Shown: positions 23,831-35,300 of the stretch, piece after piece
How the letters are laid out: every line of letters begins with the position of its first letter
How positions within the stretch are numbered: position 1 is the stretch's first letter
NCBI GenBank assembly: GCA_034687125.1
Contig: JAQGBZ010000458.1
Span: 1 to 45,715 of the forward strand
Reading direction: 5' to 3'
DNA length: 45,715 bases
DNA from: Neelides folsomi
Taxonomy: Eukaryota; Arthropoda; Collembola; Neelipleona; Neelidae
Translations under genes and position numbers: made by a program
Notes under the pieces: model-generated
Database searches by the model: none
What the model was told of the DNA's origin: nothing
What the model saw: the letters and a program-made list of their open reading frames with translations, nothing else

Positions 23831-24567
23831 TGTGAAATTCTACTATAAATTTTGCTATATATTTAATATTGGGAATAAATAGGTAATCTAATTAAAACAT
23901 TGTACTACAGATATTATAACACGTGCACTTGATTAACTTACTAAACTAATTCCAAGAATAAAATATTAGTACATTGTGGCTATTTAATATGTAATTAGGT
24001 AATTACTTTAATGAAGAGTTCTTTTAGAGGAAATGGAATTACCTAAATATAATGGTATATTATTTAAAAGCATTTTACGATTTTTTAATATTTATAAGTA
24101 CATCAATATACAACTGTACTGTATGAATTATTTATGTAGTATGTTATGTATATAATATTGAGCTCCTACATATTAGGCATATTATGAAATGAACAAATTG
24201 GATATATTGTAATTAAGTACTTAATTAACTTACTAAAAAAAAGTATGCAATAAAGTGTGGAAAGAGAAAATTACAAATGACCCTGAACTTAAACTTATGT
24301 ACAAAGAAGTTTTACTATTGTTGATCATGACCTCTTTGACATACCCCGATAATTAAATTGTTGTAAAAAAAAATGTGCGAAAATATTTTGAAAATTACTT
24401 TAATAATCCATATACATTTAATATATAATAAATTGCATAAATTATCATATTACTCATCTTATATAAAACATGATAGAGTGCATGTTAGAGTAGAGTTCAT
24501 TTATTTCCTAAAAATCTCAATATAAATTTGATCACTTTATTCGTATTTTATTTTGCTAAAAATCAAA
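23831..24567. other. Divergent intergenic region between two acyltransferases
   Basis: About 740 AT-rich bases separate the start of the minus-strand copy from that of the plus-strand copy. It should hold both promoters. I see no conserved box. The words aaatcaaaatg around the start recur at 20490. Confidence 0.4.
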
Positions 24568-26430
24568 ATGTATTCTCCAAGAAAGTTATTGGAAATTCGG
24601 AGAGTTGTTGACAATATTTCAACATTAATTTTCTTCATTTTTGTAGTGTTTGTCAGCCCTGTGTTAATTGTTGTTTTTATATTAATTTCCATTTATCGTT
24701 TGGTTATGGGGAAGATTGTTTTATATTTTAGAAAAGATTTATATCGAATTTTGCCTCTGCGAAGTAATTTTGTCATTACGGAAGACATTCAAAAATCAAT
24801 AAAATTTTGTGAGGGGATTTCTGGTCTCCTTAAGGGAAAAATGGACAAAAAATTATTAGCTAACTTTTTCACAGAGAAAATGATCGAAATGATGAATCCA
24901 AAAACAGGGGAAAATTGCAATCCAGAATTGAAGTCCAAACTTGTTAAATCTGCTGGTTTATATTTTTGGAGTAAAGATCAAGATTTTGATATTTTGAACC
25001 ATATAAGTGAATTTAAACCAAAAGTAATTAAAGAATTTTATGGAATCGACGATCTCATTGAAGTTCAAAAAACTCAAATGAATACTTCATTGGATTTGAA
25101 TCGCCCGCCTTGGGATGTAGTTTTCCTAAATAATTTTAAATTTGAAAGTTCTGATGAAGTTTTAAGTTTATTTTTATTGAGATGGCACCACGCGGTTGCA
25201 GACGGTAAATTATTTATATTATCACAATTAATTATAATTATACCATGGTAATAATTTCATTGAAATTATTTGAGTCCATTGCAGATTTTAATTAAAGTAA
25301 TTTAATATAGGATTTTCTACAGCAAAACTCTTTTGCAATTTTGAACCCGAGAACATAGCAAAATATAATTATGTAAGAAATTTCCAGAAAAAATCTCTCT
25401 CTTCGCAAATTGCTCGAGTTTTACGATTAATTTTTTGTTCAATCTACGAAGGAAATTATAACATTGTGTCGGCATTTGATTTCAATGAACTTCACCCGTC
25501 ACTTACAAGAAAAAGAAGCAACAAAATTGTTAAAAGTGTGACGCATCCACAACAACGTATTTTTGTTAAAGATCTTAAAGAAATTTCTCGTTCGAATAAT
25601 GTTGGAGTTACAAGTGTCATAATGGCTGGACTTATCGGAGGAATTAGAAAATTCATGTTGGAAGAAGGAATGAAAATTCCAACTAAAATGCAAATTGGTT
25701 TTCCTTTGCCTATCCACGGTCATCCTGATTTCAAATTAAGAAACCATTTGTAAAATACTAACCAATTTAAATTACTAATTATTACTTTTATATTTAAACA
25801 TTATAAAATTAACTTACAATTACTTATAAATTTAATTTATTGCTAGTTCGGTTGGGAGCATTTCTCTTCCCATTGGAATGGTCGACCCTTTAAAAAGATT
25901 GCAAAAAATTGAGCGGCGAATGGAAAATTTGAAAAGGGCCTCATTTCCGGAAATATATTTTTTTGTTTTAATTCCATTTTTATCAACTCTGCCCATTTTG
26001 AATCGAATAATAAATAAAAATATTATTTCAACCGCCGTCGTTTCGTCTTTTCCGTGGTTTAAAGAAGAAATTAATTTTGCTCAAACACCCGTTGAAAACT
26101 ATTTCATTGATCTTTCCTTTTTCACTGGAAATTATCGTAATTATAACTTTGAAATTACTCGAACATTTACCATTTAATTTATATGTTAATTATTATTATA
26201 TATAAATATATTAAAATATAAGATTATATAGTATTTATTTAATGATTATTTGATATTTAATAATTTTATTATTATTACCAGCAATTAGCATCACTACTTT
26301 GTCTTATAATGGAAAACTGACAATTGTTTTGACTGGAGATGAACAAGTTTTTAAAACTGATGAAAAAATGAAAAGAATTAATGAAAATATCCAAGATGAA
26401 ATAAAATTATTAACTTCATACAATGTTTAA
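24568..26430 (+). CDS. WS/DGAT-type O-acyltransferase (4 exons, intact)
   Basis: Exons 24568-25204, 25311-25749, 25847-26136 and 26282-26430 join in phase to give 504 residues. Residues 15-50 are hydrophobic (two membrane segments). The catalytic motif HHAVADG ends exon 1, and the intron splits its glycine codon. The second domain contains SVTHPQQRIFVKDLKEI, GGIRKFMLEEGMKIPTKM, SVGSISLPIGMVDPLKRLQK, VVSSFPWFKEEINFA and SITTLSYNGKL, the order seen in wax-ester synthase/DGAT proteins. The start MYSPRKLLEIRR was chosen over an in-frame ATG five codons upstream because the same context, aaatcaaaATG, is shared with the damaged copy. The enzyme probably esterifies fatty alcohol or diacylglycerol at the endoplasmic reticulum. 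The exact substrate cannot be told. Confidence 0.9.
24894..25106 (+). repeat. 213-nt tract identical to 20816-21028
   Basis: Second copy of the identical tract, lying in exon 1 of the intact plus-strand acyltransferase just before the PWDVVF segment that leads to the active site. Confidence 0.9.
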
Positions 26431-26517
26431 TATTTGAAATTTTATTTTTTGAAAAGATTGACAATTAAAACTGCTTTGAATAAATGAGAAATAAATGAGA
26501 AATGTATTGTATGTATA

Positions 26518-26919
26518 TAAAGTTACCACCCACCACACAATTTTGCCTATGTTAATACACTAGATTTGGTAATCGCGATTTTACAGTGTTCCCTACGGCT
26601 TTAGAACTTGGGACTTGGCAGACATATTGAAAAGACCTTTCTAAACAATATGTCAAAGTTTGGTGGGGGGGGCAATTCCGCCAAACTCAATTAAACTTTA
26701 AAAAAAATCGTGTAATGTACTGCTTGCCGCCATTTTAAAAAGGATTTTTAAAGTTTAATTGAGTTTGGTGGAATTGCCCCTCACCAAAATTTGGCATATT
26801 GTTTAGAAAGGTCTTTTCAATATGTCTGCCAAGTCCCAAGTTCTAAAGCCGTGGGGAACACTGAATTCCAAATCTAGTGTATTAACATAGTCAAAATTGT
26901 GTGGTGAGTGGTAACTTTA
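26518..26919. mobile_element. 402-bp foldback (long inverted repeat) element
   Basis: The two halves are reverse complements over about 185 bases each. Both arms contain, from the outside in, taaagttaccac, caccacacaatttt, atgttaatacactagatttg, cagtgttcccnacggcttta, gggacttggcagacatattg and ccaaactcaattaaacttta. They flank a loop of about 30 bases that includes the phrase cttgccgccatttta. The outer flanks are tata and cgta, so a target duplication is unclear. There is no coding capacity. A single decayed arm is found at 40020-40180. Confidence 0.9.
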
Positions 26920-29326
26920 CGTACACTGTATTATGTTTATTGATTAATTATATAGAAATATTCGCATTTACTTTTAGCTACGTGAGTAACGTAAATTGAA
27001 TTTAAATACATACAGATATATATATATATATAGTGATAATTACCTAAGTGAATAATTAAGAAATTTGAATATTTAATGAATGAATAGATTCGGAATAGCC
27101 CGTTTGAGTTAAATTAATTTGTGCTGTTGCTTCATTCGACATTCCTTAATCTCTTTCACTTCTGCGATGAATGTTCTGATAACGACTAAGATATAAATTC
27201 GATAAATGAATATTAAAATAAAGATTGGCCGCTCTTTTAAATTTACAATTTTAACAATATCAGAATTAACAATATCCAAAATTTCTAAGGTTAAATATAT
27301 AAATAAGATTATAACGAAAATTAAATTTGAATAGAAGTACAATTCACATTTAACACTTTTTTCTGAAAAAATTTAAATATGTAGTTTGAATAAAGTCCCC
27401 ATTTAGTAAATCATAGATTAAAATATATTTTTCTCACTTTAAATGTTCCTTGTATTAGAATCACAGAAAAAAGAATGACAAATGTTGATGGCATCAATAG
27501 AACGAAATAACGAAGAATAAATAGTAAGAATGATGCAATATCGCTTTAGGATAGTCATCTATAAAAGGAATATTTTTCAAATTAATTGATTTTTTAATTA
27601 GAAAGATTTATAAAGTATTTGGACATATAATTTGAATATTATTTCAGCTTTAAATACCAAATTTTACTCCTGTTGGATATTTAATTATTTCTATTATCAA
27701 TATAAATGTTGTTGCCATAAGCTATATTCCAAATATCTATTAATGTATAGTAAAATTTAGATTTTATACTTCAATGTTTCTAAATTACGAATTTTGCAAG
27801 GATAGTATAAAAACGGTAATTGATTTAAAGTAATTAATACATTTTAGTATCTTAGGATACTTGTCTTACAAAATCAAGAATAGCGATTATCTTTGCACCT
27901 GTTTGAATTATTGAATATTTGAATTAATAATGTTAATTGGATTATAAACCAATTTCTTATTAAGGTCACATAAATAACAATACAACGCTACTTGATTGAT
28001 ATTGTGCAAAATGTAAAATAATTTTATGTTCATTTTGATAAATAAAATATCGGTTTGTTGAAGATTCTGAACAGGAATTGGATTTGTAAAACTATTCTTT
28101 AAATAATATTTATCGTGCAAAAAAAACAAAGTAAAATTTCGAAATGTAAATCTTATATAAAAATACAAGATCTAATAAAAAAGCTATTCCGATTTGTGTG
28201 GTAGATTTGAGAAATATTGGACTTGACAAAAATTATATTTATTGGTTAGGTTAAATAAACGAGTTTTGTCAATAACATTTCTAATATTTTTGCTTATTTC
28301 TGTTTTGCCTTTACTGGGAAATAGCGATAAAACTGATAATGAATAGGAGAATTTCAATTTAATTGGACAAATTGAGCCAAATTGTCATAAATATATCATG
28401 AATTGGAAAATATTTAATCAATACAATATTACAATTGCTAACGTTTGGGGAAAGGAAATTTTCAATTGAATTCAAATTGATTAAATCAGATTTCGAACAA
28501 TTAATTAAAAATAATAGACTAAATATTTTGCAAATTCTTAAATAAAACATTTCCTATAAATATTTAAAATGAATTGTTTGTAGTAATCCCTGTTTTTATT
28601 AATTATTAATATTTTTAAAACACCATAAATTTATACAAGTTTCAAAATTTCTTTCAGTTAATTCAGAATAAAATTAAATAAATTGACGATTATAACTACA
28701 ATTTAGATTATGTAAATAGTATTAAGTATGCATAAAAAACTAATTTTTAATTAATTTTTAAAAGTTTCAAGGTTTCTTATATTAAACAAGAGCATTAATT
28801 GATTAAAATGAAGGCAAATGCATAAGCCAATCTCCATCTAATATTTAAAGGTCTTTGTGTAAATAAACCTAATCTAACAACACGAATATCCTTTTTGCTT
28901 CAATCCAAATTAAGAGAACTTGAATTATCATATCGATTTTGTTTTATTTAACATTGTTTAATATAATGATACATATTTAGGATAATCACATATATTATAT
29001 ATTTTCATAATGAAAAATAAAATATTCTACTTTAATTAAATTGGATGAATCGATGTTATTTTCGTTATTAATTAATTAATGATTATACTTTATGTTTAAA
29101 TGATAACTATAAATTATATCCCGCATCGTTTCAGGTACACAGCAGGTAAACTTTTTAGAAGCTCTGTCATACGATATGGAATATTGGGAATAAAAGACTC
29201 ATACTCGTATATGAGTAAAAGAAGAAAATAAAGTCGATAAAATTCCTATGATAGTTTTCACAAAATAAATGAATAAATTTATTAAAATTAAAATCAATTT
29301 CAAAGAAAAAGATATAAAATAGATAC
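26920..29326. other. Gene-poor region; possible remnant of a multipass membrane gene
   Basis: On the minus strand, 27109-27361 reads from KCELYFYSNLIFVIILFIYL through two further hydrophobic stretches to a charged end, EVKEIKECRMKQQ. A second hydrophobic piece (LLFILRYFVLLMPSTFVILF) lies at 27436-27530 with a donor. This looks like the end of a small four-pass membrane protein, but the donor is phase 0 and the acceptor needs another phase, so the two pieces do not join cleanly. The rest, 27540-29326, shows no supported gene. Confidence 0.3.
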
Positions 29327-31560
29327 TTATTTTTTCTTTCTCGGTTCTTTCTTCTTCTCTTTCTTTTCTGGTTTCTTTGACGTTTTCTTCTTTTCTTCTT
29401 TCACTTCCAATTTTTGTTTTTTCTTTCCTGGCTGCTTCTTTTTAGATTTTTTGAAATCGTCGTCGTCGTCTTCATCATCATCCGAATCTCTTCGCTGCCT
29501 CCTTGAACTCATCCCACGTAAAAGATTTCGAGTTTCAATTGGAATTGACAATTTCTTCATGTATTTTCCTCTCTTCGCGAATTCAAGAACATCATTTTTC
29601 CCAGATTTTTGCCAGAACACCAAATGGCGACCTTAATATAAAAATTAATTATAATTAATTATTAACTAATTACAGTAACTAATAAATTAGTAACAGATTA
29701 ATGTGAAAAAAACCATATTTACTTTTAATAAAATATTATCAATTCTTCAGTTATACTTTTTTCAAAATAAAATTGTTTAGAAAATGAATTTTTTGAATTA
29801 CCTTTACCAGCGGCCAAAATATTCCCTGCACAATTGAAGCTAACGAGAGAAATAATTGTATTTGATGGATGATTCAATTCGGCAATTTTGTCCCCCGAGT
29901 TGGCATCAAAGAACTCGATGGGTTTTTCCATTTGCTGGAAGGCTTTGTTTGAAATTGGAAAGGATTTCCCGTCTTTCCGGACTTTCAATTTAATCTCGAC
30001 CACTGGATAAGTCCCAATGAGAATGACATCGGAAAGCGGATGCCAAGCAGCCTATAAATAAAATAACCATTTTAGTAATGGCAATTAAAAAAAGTACTTT
30101 CAAATACTTTAAAATTTTAACGCAGTGAAATATATTAAATACAAATTCAGAATTGGAAATATATTAGTATTGAAATAAAGAAAGAAATTGTATTTTTACT
30201 TTAATTGGAGTCAAATGTTGGAATTGCCGATGCGGATGAGAAATTGTTACAGTTTTATTCCAATTGGGACCTTGATAAACATGAATTCCATCCTTTTGAT
30301 CGCTTGTCATCAATTTGCTCCCATCGACATAACTGCGATAAATTAAAAACAATCAATTGATGTCAATGTCAGTTAAAGTTATCCTTTAATTACAGTTACA
30401 AAATATTGTATGTATATTGTGTTGTGTGTTAATATTGCATTACAATTCAAAATACATCTTTAATAATTAATAATGAAAGGAAAGAACTTACTTAAACGAA
30501 GCAATGTTAATTCCTTTTTCTTCATTAAATGAACACAAAGGCTCTTGGTTTTTGATTTTCCGAACATCCCAAATCTTTATGGATTGATCCAAAGAACTTG
30601 TGACGAGAAGTGAAGGAACTCTGAGCAATTATAATTAAAATTGATACTATTAAATTGTATTCTAAAATGACAATGATTATAATTTTATATTGTATGTTAC
30701 TTAAATTATTTAAATCGCATTGAAATTACTTTGTGTTAAATTCACAATAAAGAACTTTGCTTTTGTGAAGTTTCTCTTCAAATATTTTTTCTCCATGAAG
30801 AGTTGAAATTCTGACTTGACCTTTATTTTTTCCTCCAGCGATGAGATTCGTCCCAGTTGAAATATCCATCGCTGTGTACCAAATGTGCCAATCGTCTGTG
30901 TTATCGTAAACGATGTTTTTCTCCTGGTCCAGCAAATTAAGTTGGACCAAATTCCCTTGAAGAGAAGCTTTGTACAAAATGTGCTTTTCTGAAGGATGGA
31001 ATTTCATCGAATAAATCGATCCTTCTGCTGATCCAACCTTTTAACAAAAATGTGAATTCGATGTAGATTAATAATTACAATAAAATTCAGTTCAATTAGC
31101 TAATTAAATTAAACTTACGCCTTCGACTGTGGTGAGAACGCGTGGTTGGAATGAAGAAGATTCGAACGAATTTTCCATGACGACGATGTCACCGCTTTTG
31201 TCGGCTGCAGCAAAATGATAAGGACAATTTGGATGCCACGAAAGAGAGAAAATTCTCTTTTGGAACATGACAGAATCTTCGTGTTCGTAATATTCCAAGT
31301 CGGAAACAATTCCCAATTTGCTCAACTAAAAAACAATGATAATTATTATAGGTATGAAATAGAAATTCAAATGTTCATATTTACACCATTTTTAATTAAT
31401 TAACAAAAGGTGAAATAATTCAATTACTGGTATTATTTATTAAAGATAAACTTACGTTGTTAACATGTAGGATTTTCTCTTTTGTTCTTCCGTAAATAAT
31501 ATTGTCCAAAGATTGGAGAATTCCGAACTTTTGACCATTAATGGTCCCCATGGTTCCCAT
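29327..31560 (-). CDS. DDB2: DDB2, damage-specific DNA-binding WD40 protein (7 exons)
   Basis: The minus-strand exons are 31456-31560, 31119-31325, 30730-31037, 30492-30620, 30200-30332, 29802-30051 and 29327-29631. They give 478 residues with every join in phase. The diagnostic DDB2 segment is SHPHRQFQHLTPIKAAWHP, preceded by KLMTSDQKDGIHVYQG and followed by FFDANSGDKIAELNHPSN. Earlier blades include IFSLSWHPNCPYHFAAADKS, SIYSMKFHPSEKH and SSLDQSIKIWDVRKI. DDB2 binds ultraviolet photolesions in chromatin and recruits the DDB1-CUL4 ubiquitin ligase to begin global nucleotide-excision repair. After the propeller there is an unusual tail of about 60 residues, acidic (DSDDDEDDDDD) and then almost pure lysine/glutamate, not found in human DDB2 (427 residues). 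The N-terminal arm that contacts DDB1 is short. METTL26 starts about 800 bases away in the opposite direction. Confidence 0.94.
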
Positions 31561-32361
31561 TGTTAAAATGGGAATGAAATCACTTTATTCCCAATTGTTT
31601 AATGATCAAATTGAATAGCGGATTTAATTAAATTAAAGAGTTTGAAATGTAAGGAGGGAATTAACCGAATTCACGACCTTGTTTATTATTTATATTTTTC
31701 ACATGAAAGTTCATGAAACGTATTTACAGCTGGAAAGCTGTAAATAGTAAACAAGTAAAACGTAAAATATAAAAGAATACTTAAGTTAAAACGTAAAAGT
31801 CAAAGAGATCGAAAATGATATTTTATTATTATCAATTCCATGTGCCGAGGGATTTGAATGCGGTCGTTTTCTTGTTATTGATTCTTATTAAAGTTACTTC
31901 CTGCCCCATCACTTTTTAACGTTTATTAAAGTTAGAATTAAAATAAATCCTCAAAATTGCATTTGATTTTTAAAGTTTTTATTGAATTTATACAGCTTAT
32001 ATTAATTATTAATTAACTTCATAAATACAATTTTAAATAGAGGTTAGTTATTGAGATTTTCTTTTAAAAGTCTCATTAAACCCTTCATAGAATTACAATT
32101 GGGAATTTAATGCGCCAACGAGCGGGAAGAGTCTTAAATATTGCAATTTACCATTGCACAATTTCATTTTTATATTTTCAATTAATTTACAATTAATTAA
32201 TTCATTTCATTTGAATTGAAATAGAAAAATTGATCAAAGATTTAGAATTTATTGTTCATTAATTTAAACTGATAGTTTTATCGTATTTAACTTTATCCAA
32301 CTTTAATTAATTACTCAATTTAAATCCTTTATAAAATTTGCATTTTCCATTCTTCTCCAAG
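31561..32361. promoter_or_regulatory. Divergent intergenic region, DDB2 / METTL26
   Basis: About 800 bases separate two divergently transcribed housekeeping-type genes, so both promoters must lie here. I recognise no specific element. The words acgtaaaat and acgtaaaag repeat near 31758-31800. Confidence 0.4.
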
Positions 32362-35300
32362 ATGTTTAGAGCCGCAGCATCAGAAAGAAACAAAGGGCCT
32401 ATTTTAAACGTTCTTAAAGGATTAATTCCGAAAGAAACCATTTTTAATGCTCTTGAAATTGCATCGGGTTATGGTGAGAAATATTCAATTTTACCTTATT
32501 TTAAATATTTATAATATTAGCTAAAAAATTATTTTACATTTATTAAAATTAAATTAAATTTAAGGAAAAAATGAAGAACTTGTAATAATTATTAAAATTA
32601 TAATCCAAATGATTAAAAAACTTAAAGAGTTTTCATTCCAGATTTAAAATAATTGCTCCGATAATTAAAAACAAAGAATAACCCATTTTCATTCCTTGAT
32701 TATATTCCAACAAGTAATTTTGAGGTTCAGCATGTTTAGGAAAATCATTATTGATCAATTTCTCTCTTGAGACGATTAACTGAGTTCCGTTACATTCATT
32801 TAAGGATATTTGATTTATTTTTTGGCACTTATTTGCAGAAATTTGATAATTTTCCACTTCAAAAAGATTCGTCAGAATTTCTTGGCCTTTTCTATGTTCA
32901 TTAACATGACTTATCAAATTAGCACTTATAACCGATTCGTGAACCCAAGAATCCTTAACAAAAAAATTAATTGATCCAACTTCCTCATGAGTTCCCAAAC
33001 AACCCGGGTCATTGTGGAAAACCACAACATTTTGTGCATCGCTTGGGTCAAGTCGTTCTGCTTTAGAAATATTTAAAATTACATAAATATAATTTAATTT
33101 CAAATCGTACCTGATGACTTTTCCAAAGAGACATTTTGATTAAAAGTTAATTAATGAAAACTTATTCAACTCTTAAATCCTTGTAAGATTTTAATACTTC
33201 GTTGTCTATACAGTTCTACAGTAGAACAGTTAAAATAAGGAACAATACTTTTGACTCTACTATGATTAAATGTCAAAATAAGAAGAGAATAACAGATCCA
33301 TTTCCCCTTTATATACCATCATGTGACTGTTGACACATTAAAGGATATCCCGCCAACTCACCATGTAAAGTTGGTCGTTAAAATCTCAGAGGACAAGGGT
33401 CAGTAACAAATGAAATGATAAAACACACCTATGAGTAAGCATAAGATAAATCTCCAATTTCTTAAACGCTTAAACTCTTTTGATGGGCTTTCATAAAGAT
33501 GTCAAATTTTAATTCGTGAAATATTTTCATACTATATATACATACTATAGGTATGGTATATATATATATATATATACCATACGTATATGTGTTTACTATT
33601 GATATTTATTGATATGTATGTTAGTACAAGACATTTGAATACTAGAATCCTAAATAAACATTATTACCAGGGCTGTGAAGTTTAGGTGTGAAAATCGAGA
33701 AAATATGTATGTAAATATGTATGAAAAATGAGACAAATGTATGGAAATATGTGTGAGATTTTTCGAGAATTTTAGTAGTTTATATCAATTATACATATTT
33801 TTGGGACAATTCATAATGACAAACAACCCACATCATAATGACAAGTTTTCAGTAGTAAAAGACATAAGAGCTAGAACAGATTTATGCATAGAGAAACTCC
33901 ATTCAACATCGACAGATGTTAATAGGGCAAACTTAAAATGGCAAATATGATTCGGATCAGACAAATTACATTGAGAATTAACTCCAGACAATATTTTAGA
34001 ATATTTGCGTATTATTTCCAAATCAGAATTCTTTTGAAAAACCATATTAAATTTCTCCAATACAGCAAACCCAAAGGCAATACATATGACATGAAGCGGA
34101 TAGTTTTCAAATTTTTACATAAAGTGAGCACCACCAGAGAGAAAAAGTAGAAATCGATCACTTTTTGTTTTTTGAGAACATCAAATATTACATATAAATT
34201 AATATTTATTATAATTCTTCTACAAAGGGTGAAAATAGAAAAAAACGCTTTCAAAATCTCCACAATCTCTCTCTGACTATAAGAAGATTTGTGAAAAGCC
34301 ACTACCATCCCTTCCACTTTGGGATCAATCTTTTTACGCCCCATTTGGCAAATTAATTAATAAATTTGTCTGATAGAGTTATACGCAATAATCCCGCCCA
34401 AAAATTCCCACTATAAAGATTATACATATTAATTAACATTAAGACCACCAGCGTTTTTTTCTCTTTTCACCCTGTATAATTTAATTAAATAAACTATATA
34501 TCATTCCTAAAAGTTGGAAAATGTGTATGAATACATATTTTTATGTGCGAATATGTACGAATATGTAAAATATGTACAGATTCCAAAATATGTATGAAAA
34601 ACTATGCGTTTTTGAGGTCTATGAGGCATAGAACGCGTACAGCCAAAACCTTCGCCTTCGATTTTAAGGAATAAAAAATGTATGTATGCACCTAAACTTC
34701 ACAGCCCTGATTATTACGTACATAATAAATAATAAATACTACGTGTATGCGGAAGGAGTCTGTAGATAAATAATTTGTTCAATCTCAGCTTCTCTTTTTA
34801 TTTCTTTCCAATTTCCCATACATTAAATATTTACTTTTAATGTGGATGATCCTCTCCTCTTAAATCTCAGGATTTTCATTCCATTTTGATTTCCCCATAT
34901 ATATATTTGTAAATTATGCGTTTTAATTAAATATGATTGAATATATTTATGTTAATACTCTTCTAATTACCTTATTTAATTAAATTATCTTTTTAATAAG
35001 TATTTACAATTTTCAAAATAATTGGCCCGATAATTAAAAGAAAAGAATAACTCAATTTCATTCCATTATTATGATAATCTAACTTGTAGTTTTGAGGTTC
35101 AGCATGTTCAGGAAAATCATTATTGATCAAATTCTCTCTCGAGACAATTAGCTTATTATTAATATCGCAGTCACGTAAGGAATTTTCAGTTAATGTATTG
35201 CATTTACTTGCAGAAATTTGATAATTTTCTCTTTCAAAAAGTTTTGTTAGGATTTCTTGGCCGATGCTATGCTCAATAGTATGATTTTTATAATTAGGAT

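Noticed and set aside
33741..33950. 69-codon plus-strand frame
   Set aside because: It lies inside the hAT element, antisense to the transposase relic, and has no motif.
34012..34060. Tc1 frame as one 110-codon protein (34012-34344)
   Set aside because: Beyond the terminal repeat at about 34223 the frame runs into unrelated hAT DNA; only the first 33 or so codons belong to a transposase.
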